Origin: Saccoglossus kowalevskii
Taxonomy: Eukaryota > Hemichordata > Enteropneusta > Harrimaniidae
Assembly (NCBI RefSeq): GCF_000003605.2
Contig: NW_003113465.1
Coordinates: 61,663-84,575, forward strand
DNA length: 22,913 nt
Reading direction: 5' to 3'
The position numbers were made by a program, and so were the translations under genes. Below are positions 8,663 through 19,131 of the stretch, one piece after another (positions within the stretch are counted from its first letter, which is position 1; each line of letters begins with the position of its first letter). The notes beneath the pieces are model-generated. The model saw only the letters and a program-made list of their open reading frames with translations. It made no database searches and was not told where the DNA came from.

Positions 8663-11085
8663 CTAAGCATAACATGCCGGAATGTTTAGTCATTATCCAA
8701 CGTAACACGCCGCGTTCTTCTGGTGAATCATAAACTTGCACTGCGCCTCTTGTCCCGTCGATGGGAAATACTGAGTAGCATTCCGAATGCATTGTTCCTT
8801 ATAATCCGACCAGCAAAATGATTAGAGTAACTCAATCCAATCCTCTATTCGCCACCATTCTCCGTGTAACCGTTACTTTGTAGACGGGACAGTTCAAAGG
8901 GCTTACCCGACATCGTATGTTTACTCATATCGCGTATCCAGAGCCGTGCATTTCTACGCTCAAGCAGAAAAGTGGCGATAATGAACGGGCGTTGACAATG
9001 CTTTGTTATCGCATTATTGTTTCGGGTCTGGAGTGAAGGTGAAATACGAATTTGGTCAGAAGTTTACGCCCAACAATCGGGTCAGGGTGCATGTCTTTTT
9101 TGTATGCGTGGATTTCTTATACTGTTTAAGTAATGTTATTTGGTAGAAACAAACATGGGAACTAAATGAAATCAGACAAGCGGTAATGCGTGTCAGATTG
9201 CGACCTCGAGTGGTGATCCGAGTAACGTTTGTATAAAGTACCTAACCTGTCGTTTCATGTACAGGTGAAACATATACTAAAAAGTGAAATACATTAGAAC
9301 ATCATGTTAAAGAGGATAATTGGTACAGAGAAGGTTTTAAAAGTGTATTTTTTTCAAATTCAATTCCATTTTTGTCCGACCTGTGTGATTTGCAATTATA
9401 AAATATGTATATAAATTGCACACGTACAAAAAACACAAACGAAGTTTGAATTATTGATTTAAATCGTCACATTTGAAAAACAAAATACCAGACCTAAGAG
9501 CACTTGACCCACAGCTGGGTAGGGGGTACCCAGCCGAGTACTCGAAGGGCCATAGATATACCTCTGCATGTAGCTACAGAATGTATTCTCGTGTTTTAAA
9601 GCGCGGTGGTCGTCGCGCAGCGCGTGTTCGAATTTCATGTAAATAAACAATGTATTTTACATGCGTTGTATACGTCGCTATGAGTCCCATATCGAACAGG
9701 ACGCGGCACGACGACTACAGCCCTTTAACAACTTGTATAACGGTGGGGTATGTCATATTCTCATCAAATAAAGAGTTATGGCCCATAATCAAGCGCTGGC
9801 AATTTTTTAAACGATAAATATTACCCATTAATATATCTAGAATTAAAAAAAACGAAGCCCGTTGCACTGGTATATATCCCCAGTAGGCACGACTACCCAT
9901 CACTATTCAACCCATGCACACCACGGACTATGATTATTATATGGATACGAGGATCATTTAATTATTTTATTCTTTATAACCGCATTTCAAATTCATTTTT
10001 CTCGAAACGTGATTTGTAGCACCACCTCGAGCTGTGTCCAAATACCATGGTGATTGCGTCACAGGTCGTTAAAGGGGCAATGTACCTATCTATTTGTACT
10101 GCACATATTCAAATACACATTAGGTATGTTGAATAAGGTATATATCGTTTTCCCAAAGTGTGTCTGTTCTAGCATTCACACAGCTATTGCCACAAACAGA
10201 TTATTAACGATTTTAGGACAACAAAATTAGTAAACAATTGGGTATTTGCGAACCGGGTAAAATTTAAATAGAAACGTTTTGAATATAACGCAAATGTAAT
10301 TGAACTTCAAGCTGAAACATGTGGTTCATGCAGCTGAAGGTCAAGTACGTGTTTTAACATTGTACATGTTGTATATTGTAACAAATACAACAACCAACCA
10401 AGCCGAGACGGAGACGAGTACTACTGGATTTCAACGATCTTAACCCTCATTCAGAGCGCATTTCTGAAATATGCGTACAATAATAGTAACAAACGGATGG
10501 TCCTTGACCAAACACTCGAACTTTGCTTCCAATAACAGGACAACATAAATACTCATTTGGTATGGGTGCTTGGTATCGTGGGTGCAAATGGTTACAGTAC
10601 AAAATGAATAAATACATCCACTCAAAGTTACCTACTAAGATAAGGTACACTATAAGTTGGATGATTGATCTCGTGTTTGCCAATTCCCCTTTACCAAAAG
10701 TTATAATAACACTTATTGAGTTTTAGCGGAGAAAACCACACGTCGAACGCAAACTGGATTATAAATGCAATATCCATGATGTTCGTAATCACAGCTTCGC
10801 ACATAATGACATTGGTAGGAAGCTAACTTTGGGAGCGGAAGTGGCACTCGGTGAGCGCGATATAGATAAATCGAGATACTGTACTAGGATTCAGTCAATA
10901 CACGGTACTAGGATTTAGAGTAAGATTCATCTGTATAGATAACATTCATTTATAATAATACCTGATTGTTGCCACGTATTAATAAATACACCTCACTGAT
11001 ATAGTGTATTTATATGCGTATGTCCAAACATCTAATCCATAACATGAATTATCAACTCCCGCTACGTATTCCTACAAATTGCAAT
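8663..11085. other. No recognisable gene
   Basis: AT-rich sequence with short open frames on both strands (for example 9459-9650, 9715-9903 and 10447-10683, all minus) that carry no motif I know. A direct repeat, TACTAGGATT, occurs twice within 10880-10920. The hairpin at 9514-9534 is listed separately. Confidence 0.55.
9514..9534. repeat. Perfect hairpin with a G5 loop
   Basis: GCTGGGTA and TACCCAGC flank GGGGG, giving an 8-bp perfect stem within a locally GC-rich patch. It may be part of a small structured repeat, but no terminal repeats were found around it. Confidence 0.5.
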
Positions 11086-11135
11086 NNNNNNNNNNNNNNN
11101 NNNNNNNNNNNNNNNNNNNNNNNNNNNNNNNNNNN
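11086..11135. other. Assembly gap (50 N)
   Basis: Exactly 50 undetermined bases, a round number typical of a placeholder. The tandem array begins immediately to its right while unique AT-rich sequence lies to its left. The gap therefore probably hides more copies of the array. Confidence 0.95.
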
Positions 11136-11512
11136 CACTCCCCGTCCTACTCAATTCATTCTGACACATCCCATCCTGCCCTGTTCTAACTAATCCCACC
11201 CTGACATATCATGTCCTACCCTATCACACCAACTCCCGGTTCTACTCAATTCATTCTGACACATCCCAACCTGCCCTGCCCTAACTAATCCCACCCTGAT
11301 CATGTCCTACCCTATCACACCAACTCCCCGTCCTACTCAATTCATTCTGACACATCCCATCCTGCCCTGTTCTAACTAATCCCACCCTGACATACCATGT
11401 CCTACCCTATCACACCCACTCCCCGTCCTACTCAATTAATTTTTTGACACATCCCAACCTGCCCTGTCCTAACTAATCCCACCCTTCCATACCAAGTCCT
11501 ACCTTGTCGGAC
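11136..11512. repeat. 95-bp tandem repeat, about 4 copies (C/T-rich, pentamer-based)
   Basis: The landmark ACTCCC[CG] recurs at 11137, 11232, 11323 and 11418, that is at steps of 95, 91 and 95 bases. The 91 step comes from a 4-base deletion in the second unit. Each unit is nineteen 5-base words such as CCTAC, CCTGC, CCCAT and CCTAA, with very few G on this strand. The fourth copy is more diverged (an AATTTTTT insertion and CTTCC changes). The unit length is not a multiple of three, so no long frame persists through the array. Confidence 0.9.
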
Positions 11513-11690
11513 TCAGTCATATTTTGTCTCAATCTGTCCTATCAATTTCACCTGCGTTACCACATCCCAATATGTTCTACCCATCTGCCCCTTCCTTACT
11601 CTATCCCAACCTACCTGTCCTCCATCGTCACAACCTGCTATGTCTGCCATACTCATCTAACCTGCGCTATCCACTATCTTAACCCACCCT
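11513..11690. repeat. Degenerate pentamer-rich spacer between the two arrays
   Basis: It has the same C/T-rich, G-poor composition and 5-base rhythm, but no clear longer period. It joins the 95-bp and 197-bp blocks and is probably an older, decayed part of the same satellite. Confidence 0.6.
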
Positions 11691-12430
11691 AAACCATACA
11701 ACTCTACCCTTCCCTATCCAAACATGATCTACCCCATTCCACTCAGCCCTACCATTAATATGTCCTACTCAATCTCACCCTGTCCTACCCTGCCCTATTC
11801 CACCACATCCTAGCATATCCCATCATTTTACCTGCCTAGCATAAGTACACCTTGTCCTACACCATCCTACTCTGTGTTAACCTATCCTAAATCATCCCAC
11901 TCTACCCTTCCCTATCCAAACATGATCTACCCCATTCCACTCAGCCCTACCTTAATATGTCCTACTCAATCTCACCCTGTCCTACCCTGCCCTATTCCAC
12001 CACATCCTAGCATATCCCATCATTTTACCTGCCTAGCATAAGTACACCTTGTCCTACACCATCCTACTCTGTGTTAACCTATCCTAAATCATCCCACTCT
12101 GCCCTGACATATCCAAGCATGTTCTATCCCGTTCCACTCAGCCCTATCCTAATATGTCCTACTCAATCTCACCCTGTCCTACCCTGCCCTATTCCACCAC
12201 ATCCTAGCATATCCCATCATTTTACCTGCCTAGCATAAGTACACCTTGTCCTACACCATCCTACTCTGTGTTAACCTATCCTAAATCATCCCACTCTGCC
12301 CTGTCCTGTCCTAACATGACCTATCCCGTTCCACTCAGCCCTACACTATTATGCCCTACCCCATCCTAACCTAGCCTACCATATGCCGTCGTCTTACCTG
12401 CCTGGCTTTAGTTCATCTATACAGGCATCC
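11691..12430. repeat. 197-bp tandem repeat, about 3.5 copies (C/T-rich)
   Basis: ACTCTACCC/ACTCTGCCC recurs at 11701, 11899, 12096 and 12293, and CATCCTACTCTG at 11863, 12060 and 12257. The steps are 197-198 bases. Copies two and three are nearly identical over long stretches such as the CACATCCTAGCATATCCCAT part. The last copy degenerates after about 12350. The unit is built from the same 5-base words as the neighbouring 95-bp array but is a different arrangement, so the two were amplified separately. Confidence 0.9.
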
Positions 12431-12800
12431 CATCTATAATCTATCTAGAATTTAATACCTATGCTTTCTTGTTTTTTTTTCTCTACCATATTTAATTTGT
12501 TTGTCCTATCCTGGACTACCCGACACTTATCTTGCGCTACCTGTCTAGCATAGACTCCCTCGCCACACCCCACCCAACCTAATTCTAACACTACCTATAT
12601 TCCGATTTACTATTCCGTAATTGTGTTAATACCATGTCGTTGGTCTGCATTCCCCTTTATACACTGCCACAACGTACCGTGTTCAATATTACTATACAAT
12701 TCTTCCATACCTCCTGGTTCCATCAAACCTCCCCATACCATGCCCGACATATCCTTGCCCGACCCCATCAACAGACCCATTATTAAAAAAAACACAATCT
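12431..12800. repeat. Degenerate right flank of the pentamer satellite
   Basis: Scattered CCTATCC, CTACC, CCCGAC and CCCCACCC words continue to about 12.8 kb with decreasing density, interrupted by a T9 run near 12475. Open frames here on both strands (12610-12841) follow from the low-complexity composition and are not taken as genes. Confidence 0.5.
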
Positions 12801-13367
12801 CCTCTATTATTACGTTTTATCATTATGTACTAGTAAGTTGACAACGCGTGGTCGGCTCACATCGTCTAATAATTCTTATGCCACGACTTGTAATTTCAAC
12901 TCGTGTCACGTTTCATCACACGATTCTGGGGATTAATAATAGTTGACCCGCCAACATAGATGGGGAATACAGGTCACTGAGAAATATGGTGAACTATAAC
13001 ACAGTTTCCATAATTGGGAATGGCATACTACAAGTATATACTGCTTGCTGATCTGCCCGTCTTTCTCGGCGTGCCGTAATATCTTTCAGGGAGCAGGTTC
13101 ATACCATTGCGAGGCTCAGAATATTCATTGTAAATACTGTTATGAATGCTACTATCACACAAGTAAATTCATTATTAAATAAGATCACGTGACACAGTTA
13201 CGTATTTAACAGATGACTACTGGAATTGTCATTATCGCATTGCAACACAAATGATTTGATGTATGTTGCCAACCTTTTATTTAGGTAAATATAAATCATT
13301 TTATTAGGTTTAGAGTTAGAAGCACTTTCGAATAATAAAAAAACACCCCAACTATAGCTATTGCTCA
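12801..13367. other. No recognisable gene
   Basis: AT-rich, with stops in most frames. A perfect TCACGTGA E-box palindrome lies at 13185-13192. The minus-strand open frame 13198-13407 is discussed in the findings. Confidence 0.5.
13185..13192. promoter_or_regulatory. Perfect E-box palindrome TCACGTGA
   Basis: Full 8-base bHLH-ZIP (MITF/TFE/USF-type) site, one of three in the window. No promoter can be assigned. Confidence 0.25.
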
Positions 13368-13395
13368 GTTGTTGTTGTTGTTGTTGTTGTTGTTG
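13368..13395. repeat. (GTT)n microsatellite
   Basis: About nine perfect GTT units followed by CTGCTG. On the minus strand this would read as a run of glutamine codons (CAA, CAG) in the frame discussed in the findings. Confidence 0.95.
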
Positions 13396-13532
13396 CTGCT
13401 GGAAATCTTAAGAAATACGACAAAGGTTAGTGACCAGAAGAAAAACACGCACACCAGTGTGTAATTGACAAGAACACAAGAATTGATTTAACGCTGAATA
13501 GGACAGCTGACATTCTTGCTTTGTAAATTTAG

Positions 13533-13637
13533 CAACATTGTGTCCACTATTCGATTGCCTCCATCGTAGACACCCAGACCACCCTGGTTGAACTGGTAGT
13601 TTCCCCCTCGTCATCGGGTCACATTTCAAATCAAAAT
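13533..13637 (+). CDS. Candidate internal exon, unknown protein
   Basis: The acceptor is strong: CTGAC branch-like site, then a pyrimidine-rich stretch ending TTTGTAAATTTAG just before 13533. The donor AAAAT|GTAAGTTG follows 13637 and matches the consensus well. The 105 bases between them are exactly 35 codons, fully open in one frame (…SIASIVDTQTTLVELVV…), and the exon would be phase-neutral at both ends. Composition is less AT-rich than the surroundings. No family is recognised, and no partner exon could be assigned with confidence. The next acceptor-like site, TTATTATCAG ending at 13670, is only 33 bases away, too near for a normal intron. The minus strand is also open here, which lowers confidence. 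Confidence 0.22.
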
Positions 13638-13987
13638 GTAAGTTGTTTTTTTTCTTTCTTTTATTATCAGCGTGCATCATCGCATACCTGTTTGCGCAAG
13701 TGGATATCCAGGAAACGTCGAGAATAGATAGAAATATGAGCACACACACCCCAGAGTCGAATGGACACAAACAGCTTGCAGGAAGTTGTGGTTCTATTAG
13801 TGGGAATTATTGGCTACTGTTGCGAGTGTTGCGAACATTCCTCTATGTAAACGTATCGGTATGATGTACACAACCAACGTTCCGTTGTAGGACACTACAT
13901 GTCAAAGCGTATGACACTTAGGTGGCCAATTCAGCTGTCTCTCGTTATTAAACTGTCAGACTACTAGTATGTAGTTAGTACGCTCTG

Positions 13988-13995
13988 TGACGTCA
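13988..13995. promoter_or_regulatory. Perfect CRE palindrome TGACGTCA
   Basis: Fifth full CREB/ATF-type site, just upstream of a short TAGTAATA/AGTAATA tandem stretch. Confidence 0.3.
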
Positions 13996-14265
13996 TCTAT
14001 GTACTAGTAATAACACTAGTAATAAGTAATAAGTAAATTTGTTTATTTATTTATTTTTTTCTTATACATGATTTTGTTCTATTTTTCTTCAAGAAAGTTT
14101 GTTTGTGATACTATCAAATCTACGGAGAGGTTTGTTTGATAATTGATATCAATGTATGTATCTCTATGCATCGACACACATATGTTTGGAAACATGATTA
14201 TGAACATTTATATCAAAATATCAGGGCCAAATTCTGTATTTTAATATTAATATTGGAATAGAAGA

Positions 14266-14276
14266 CCCCCCCCCCC
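14266..14276. repeat. Poly-C run (11)
   Basis: Eleven consecutive C between GAAGA and GAAG. Confidence 0.95.
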
Positions 14277-14787
14277 GAAGAACTCAGACTGCAGTGAAAT
14301 TCGGCTTACATTAATACTTTGACACAGTCCCGGGAGACGTGTTTTTATTATTTGCACTAAAACGCAATTTTATTCAAATGATTTTAATTACCCTGTATCA
14401 ATACAAACAGGACAACCTATATTTCATTATGAAATTTCTTCCTGTCTTTTTTTTATGCGTGAAAGCTGAATTCCTTTTCCTTTCTTAGTTAACGATGTTT
14501 TTCGCTTAGCAATCGAAGTGAATATTTACGGCGGCGGTGAGGTCATCGCCCCAATGGCAATGCGGTACAGAGACCACCTGTACTGGTGTAGTGGGTAGTA
14601 TACATAGTGGCAAGTATAAATAGTTACGCGCGCCGAAATAGTCAGGACATGTTTCCATTACCATTACGTCACACGGTAAATAGTGACAATGATACGGCTA
14701 CGTCACAGCTATTCATAGTACAATACCAGTCTCATAACGAAAACAATTTTTTTCTACGTTTATTATTTATAATTCTGTTTTTTTCAG

Positions 14788-14938
14788 GAAGTTGAATTAC
14801 CGATTTAAAAAATCGCTCTATCTAAATTTCAGAAAATATATCTCCAAAAGTTCATATATACGATCGCTAGCAATTACTGACGCAGTTACGAACAGTATTC
14901 CAGTGGCAATTGGAAATAAGAATGTTGCTCCATTTTAA
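14788..14938 (+). CDS. Weak candidate terminal exon
   Basis: A textbook-looking acceptor, TCTGTTTTTTTCAG, ends at 14787. After one base, a frame is open for 49 codons to TAA at 14936-14938. The peptide is rich in K, S, Y and R in its first half and shows no domain. T-rich tracts ending in AG are frequent in this region, so the signal may be accidental. Confidence 0.12.
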
Positions 14939-16208
14939 ATAAGTATGGCATTTTTTTTTCACGCACGACATTCGCTTTTTACGAGATACATATTTATATT
15001 ATCGTAACCACCAAAATCCATGAAATTGTGTTGAAAGCGGCCTTGAAATATGCGTTCCATTCAGAACTTTTATAACCATTTAAAAAAATCACCGTCGCTT
15101 ATTTGTCACGTGACCATAATGTACGTTTGTCATCAAAGCCATTAATAAATTGCCAAAGTATATATGTGACAGTATGTAAATAGTTTATTGGATTTTGGAT
15201 TTTAATATTAAAGATCACCTGAAATTCCACTTCCAATGCGTTCGGATAGACCGCACACAGACACACACTTTGAGAAACAATGGAAGGTGTATAGCATTTT
15301 TCTCCGATTTGTAACCATTTTAAATCGTATCATACTGGAAGAGTGGGGAATTGCAATTGACTTAGACGCATCAAGGATATCCGCTCACATCGAGGTGTTG
15401 GCGAGAGAATGTCCGTATCCATTACATGCATGGGTGTCTCTCAGGGGGCGTCGGTATTCCACGCGGTTGGCATGACGGAAGTCGCAAGTCGTAGGGACGT
15501 TGCTCGTTCTGCAAGACTGTTCTCCGACTGCGATGTAAATTTTGTCGGATAGTATCATGACCTATCTCGTGATTCCGGTCAAGAAACCGGTCTGGCCATT
15601 GTCTGAAGATCACGGTAATTATATCTACGCAGCTCGTTTTGCTTGGTTGATGTCGTAGTACATGGCGATTGAAGTAAGCCAAAGTAAATGCATAGAAATT
15701 ACACACCACTACACCCTGTCATCGTTATTGAAATGCAAACAGGGTGCAAGACATGATTTATGTCCACAATTAATGTCACCTACTGCGATTAAAATAATAT
15801 TTCAGGCGCGTGCTATACGATGGCAGGCTCTGTGATATTCCCAAACTAGTTAAGATAGGTCCAGTGTACTGTTTTCAAGTAAACCATGTTTGCCATCGAA
15901 TAGTTCGCCAATAAATATACAAAACTGTCAAAATAAACAATAAATTGCAATGTATTGCACCACATTGACGAGTTACATGGGGTGCGGCATCTGCGAAGGA
16001 ATCATACATTGCCCATATCTCATTCGCCCAAACACGTGTACATTGCATCAACTGACGCGTCAGAACAATGATAAATTATCATCCATTTAATTTCTTTGGA
16101 AATATTTGTCATAGGATCAGCCTTGGCGTACTCTCTATGAGAAGTTGCTGTATCCCTATGTATGATTGACAATTCGCATATTCATGGTCATTTGGTGAAG
16201 TCTACTAG
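14939..16208. other. No recognisable gene
   Basis: Open frames at 15236-15475 (plus, 79 codons) and 15422-15709 (minus, 95 codons, R/H-rich) overlap within a locally less AT-rich patch. Neither shows a motif that I can name with confidence. A TCACGTGA palindrome lies at 15106-15113. Confidence 0.5.
15106..15113. promoter_or_regulatory. Perfect E-box palindrome TCACGTGA
   Basis: Third full site of this type in the window. It has no associated gene. Confidence 0.25.
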
Positions 16209-19117
16209 TATAGTCGCCAATATTCATCAAGACACGTGTTTTCTTTCAATAAATTTGGAATGACCACTATATATAGACGCATACCCGTATCGACGCGGTG
16301 CAAATATAACATTACACCACAAGCTGTTTTCGGTTATACAAACCAACCGAGGAGGTATACCACTACTGATGTACCGTCACGTATCAACCGATTTCGGGTC
16401 ATAACCGGACGTACGCTAAAAGTGCTACGGTCAGTCTCTTCTCTGAAAGACAATACCATACTGCGTGGACAGAATACAAGACCATGCAAACAACTGATAG
16501 TATATGAATTCACATTTCAAGTGACAGAGGAAGTGGTTATCGATGGCACTTTCGAAGTGCTGAGCGAAATTTTAAAAAAAAGTTTACAACTTTCGAATTC
16601 CGATCGAAATAAACAATGAACAAAGTCAAACTATATTACATGTGTGTGATACCATGGATGTACTAAGATGGTAATACATACGCGACGTCAACAATTGTTA
16701 CTGAATAAAACACTCGATCTGAGAATGAATGAATTGGGTCATTTATGTAGATACAGTTAATTTGAATTTGAATACGGCCATATTGGGCACCAATGACTTT
16801 GATACAATAGTGTTCGTAGAAACATCGATGAACAAGAGTATTATGTACAATGACATCTTCAGCGCCTCGCTGACAATCGGAGTATTTGTGATGTTGATAA
16901 AACCACCTGACCTTGAGTCTCGATAACTTGAAGAATAGCGTAGCATTGACTGTGTGTTTGAAATACACAACTGAAGCTAAAACTTACGTTTCTAATGAAA
17001 AACTAGCTAATTAGCACCTACTTGTTAAGATGCGTGTTGTGTTAATTTGCCGTTTGATTGGGTCTCTCTCTGTTTTGTACCCACTAGCGAGTCGAGACAA
17101 AGAAGTGAGAGGAAGTTGACAAAATACAAACGAGTATGGCGGCAACTATTAACACATCAATGTAGTCAGGGTACAGTAGTAAATACTGCAAGAACATTAA
17201 TTCACTCAGTGAATAATTAATACACTTACAGTAGATGTTATATTTATACATAGGTTTTACAATACTTCCAGTAGAGCGCACGGCTGTATGATAAATATGA
17301 GGCTGGATAAGCGGTGAGAAATGTTTTGCAAGTCAGCAATATTTTGATCACCAAATAAGATTAAAATCTTTGTCCGAAACACACATTCAAAATCGAAAAG
17401 GATTTTTTTTAAAAATACATATCTATCGACAATTTCTTGTTTACACTATGTTTGTAGTTTTTTGTACTATGGTGGTATATCTATAGCTATTCTAGGTTTT
17501 AAAGAACTCATGACTTCTGCTAGTAATATAAACAAACATCTGTCCACCCCCATTTCAGAATGTGGGTCCTTATCTATTTCATGGAGGAGGGGGTATTTTA
17601 TTACCATTTCCGAGGAGATTTCCTTTTCTGACCCGGTAATCAAAATTTCGCTGAATTGCAATTTGTTCTCCCCGTTTACGACGAGAATTCCTTTCCTGGC
17701 CCGTCGATCACAATTTTACTGACTGTTTAATCTACCAAAATCTTTATGCCGGATACATTATAAGTGGCAGGCAGGGATAATTTTGCAGACGCTATATACC
17801 CAGAGTGCGATTTTAAAAAGACGTTTACCTATTCTTTGAGACGAGGTGGGGCGTACATAAAATTTGAGAATTATTAATTCCGTACGAATCCATGCGAAAT
17901 AGCGGACTTCAACCCATAATCGCCGCCATGGAGAATTCAGTCCCTCACAAGGGTCAACGGAAAGGTTCCCATTAAATAAACGTCAAAAAATATGAATGTA
18001 TTTGATAACAATACGATTTTATTCAATGTGAGTTATTCGTAGATTAGTATTTAACGGTTTTCCTGTGATGTTGTTGGCCCCAGGATATACAGAAATCATA
18101 GCGGCACTTATCATACTTAGGTTCCGCAGTTATTTCGAATTCACATTTTTTTAATCTTCGCAATATTCGAATGGCTGAATATTGAGTCCATAAGCTCATG
18201 TGCGCAATACTATGTAATGCGCAAACTATAGTTTCAGTCAACGTAATATCATGATTGGCAAAAATCTAAATTTCCATTGAGCTCAGCATGGTCCAGATAC
18301 TAGTAATCATGTATATTTATAGACTTGAGACGAAAATGGCCGTCGCGATCTCGTTGTGAGTGAGACACCGCGAGACTTGGTTGTTTGCCCCTCAAATAGC
18401 GTTCCCTTCATTTCCAAGTTATCTACATTACCATGGTATTAGGAACAGTTGGCAATGACAGGAGAGAAAGGAACACATAAGTTATCTCGCACTGGACGAG
18501 ATCTCAACGACTATTTGCGTTTAAACTAAAGTAAATGGTAATAGGTAATCGTAGTCTTTCGTAATTTTCCAATATAACCAGACGTTTCGAGATTGCAAAA
18601 TGTAAGCCAACCACTAACTTGATAATTAGTGTCAACTGCCGTACCTTTTTTATCATATCGGTTATGTACAGTATTGGAATTATCTTTAGTTGGGGTTATA
18701 AATTATATCATATATATATATTTATAATTGTTGAAATGCCGTTTATACTGATTGTATATCGCGCCCAGACGCTGAGAATAAAATCTTTGCAGTTGGACAT
18801 TCTTTCTGTATAGATAGGGTGCGCTCAAACGAAGAGTTTGAACTGAATATATATTTAGCTGCAATTTATATTATCTACAACCGCGTTTGTATATAGGGTA
18901 AACTTTGTCCTTCGAGTTATACCATTCTGTATGCCATAAATTAACCCCCGCCTCATATGGTGCACGACTTTTCAATATCATCGCTCGTAGATAATCTGTT
19001 GATCTCAAGGACGCAACAACTGGGTCCATGCAATTCGTCGCCGCGTGGCAGTGGCAATGGTGGCGTTACAGTTGGGTCGATAGAAAGTATCTACGTGTTA
19101 TGAATAACAAGATCGAA
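16209..19117. other. No gene that I can support
   Basis: It includes the longest open frame of the window (16236-16619, plus; first ATG at 16260), a three-way frame overlap at 16663-16970, and a minus frame at 17467-17715 with protein-like composition (see findings). None has a recognisable domain. The rest is AT-rich and broken. Confidence 0.5.
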
Positions 19118-19131
19118 CCCCCCCCCCCCCC
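19118..19131. repeat. Poly-C run (14)
   Basis: Fourteen consecutive C. It encodes the proline run in the 72-codon plus frame at 19028-19246, which therefore partly reflects low complexity. Confidence 0.95.

Noticed and set aside
9600-9645. tRNA-like or SINE B-box (GTTCGAATT)
   Set aside because: The last base of the B-box does not fit, the T-stem does not pair, and there is no convincing A-box or acceptor stem.
11136-12430. Telomere-like CCTAA/CCCTAA repeats
   Set aside because: CCTAA words occur, but never as a pure tandem run. The array is a mixed pentamer satellite inside the window, not a telomere.
11136-12430. CRISPR array
   Set aside because: There are no conserved short repeats separated by unique spacers, the units are contiguous, and the setting is eukaryotic.
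12610-12841. Overlapping open frames on both strands
   Set aside because: They lie in the degenerate C/T-rich margin of the satellite, where stop codons are rare because of composition.
16236-16619. Longest open frame of the window (127 codons from GTG, 119 from ATG at 16260)
   Set aside because: By a rough estimate about one or two frames this long are expected by chance in 23 kb of this composition. I see no domain, splice context or promoter.
16663-16970. Two minus frames and one plus frame overlapping
   Set aside because: None resembles a known protein, and three-way overlap argues for chance.
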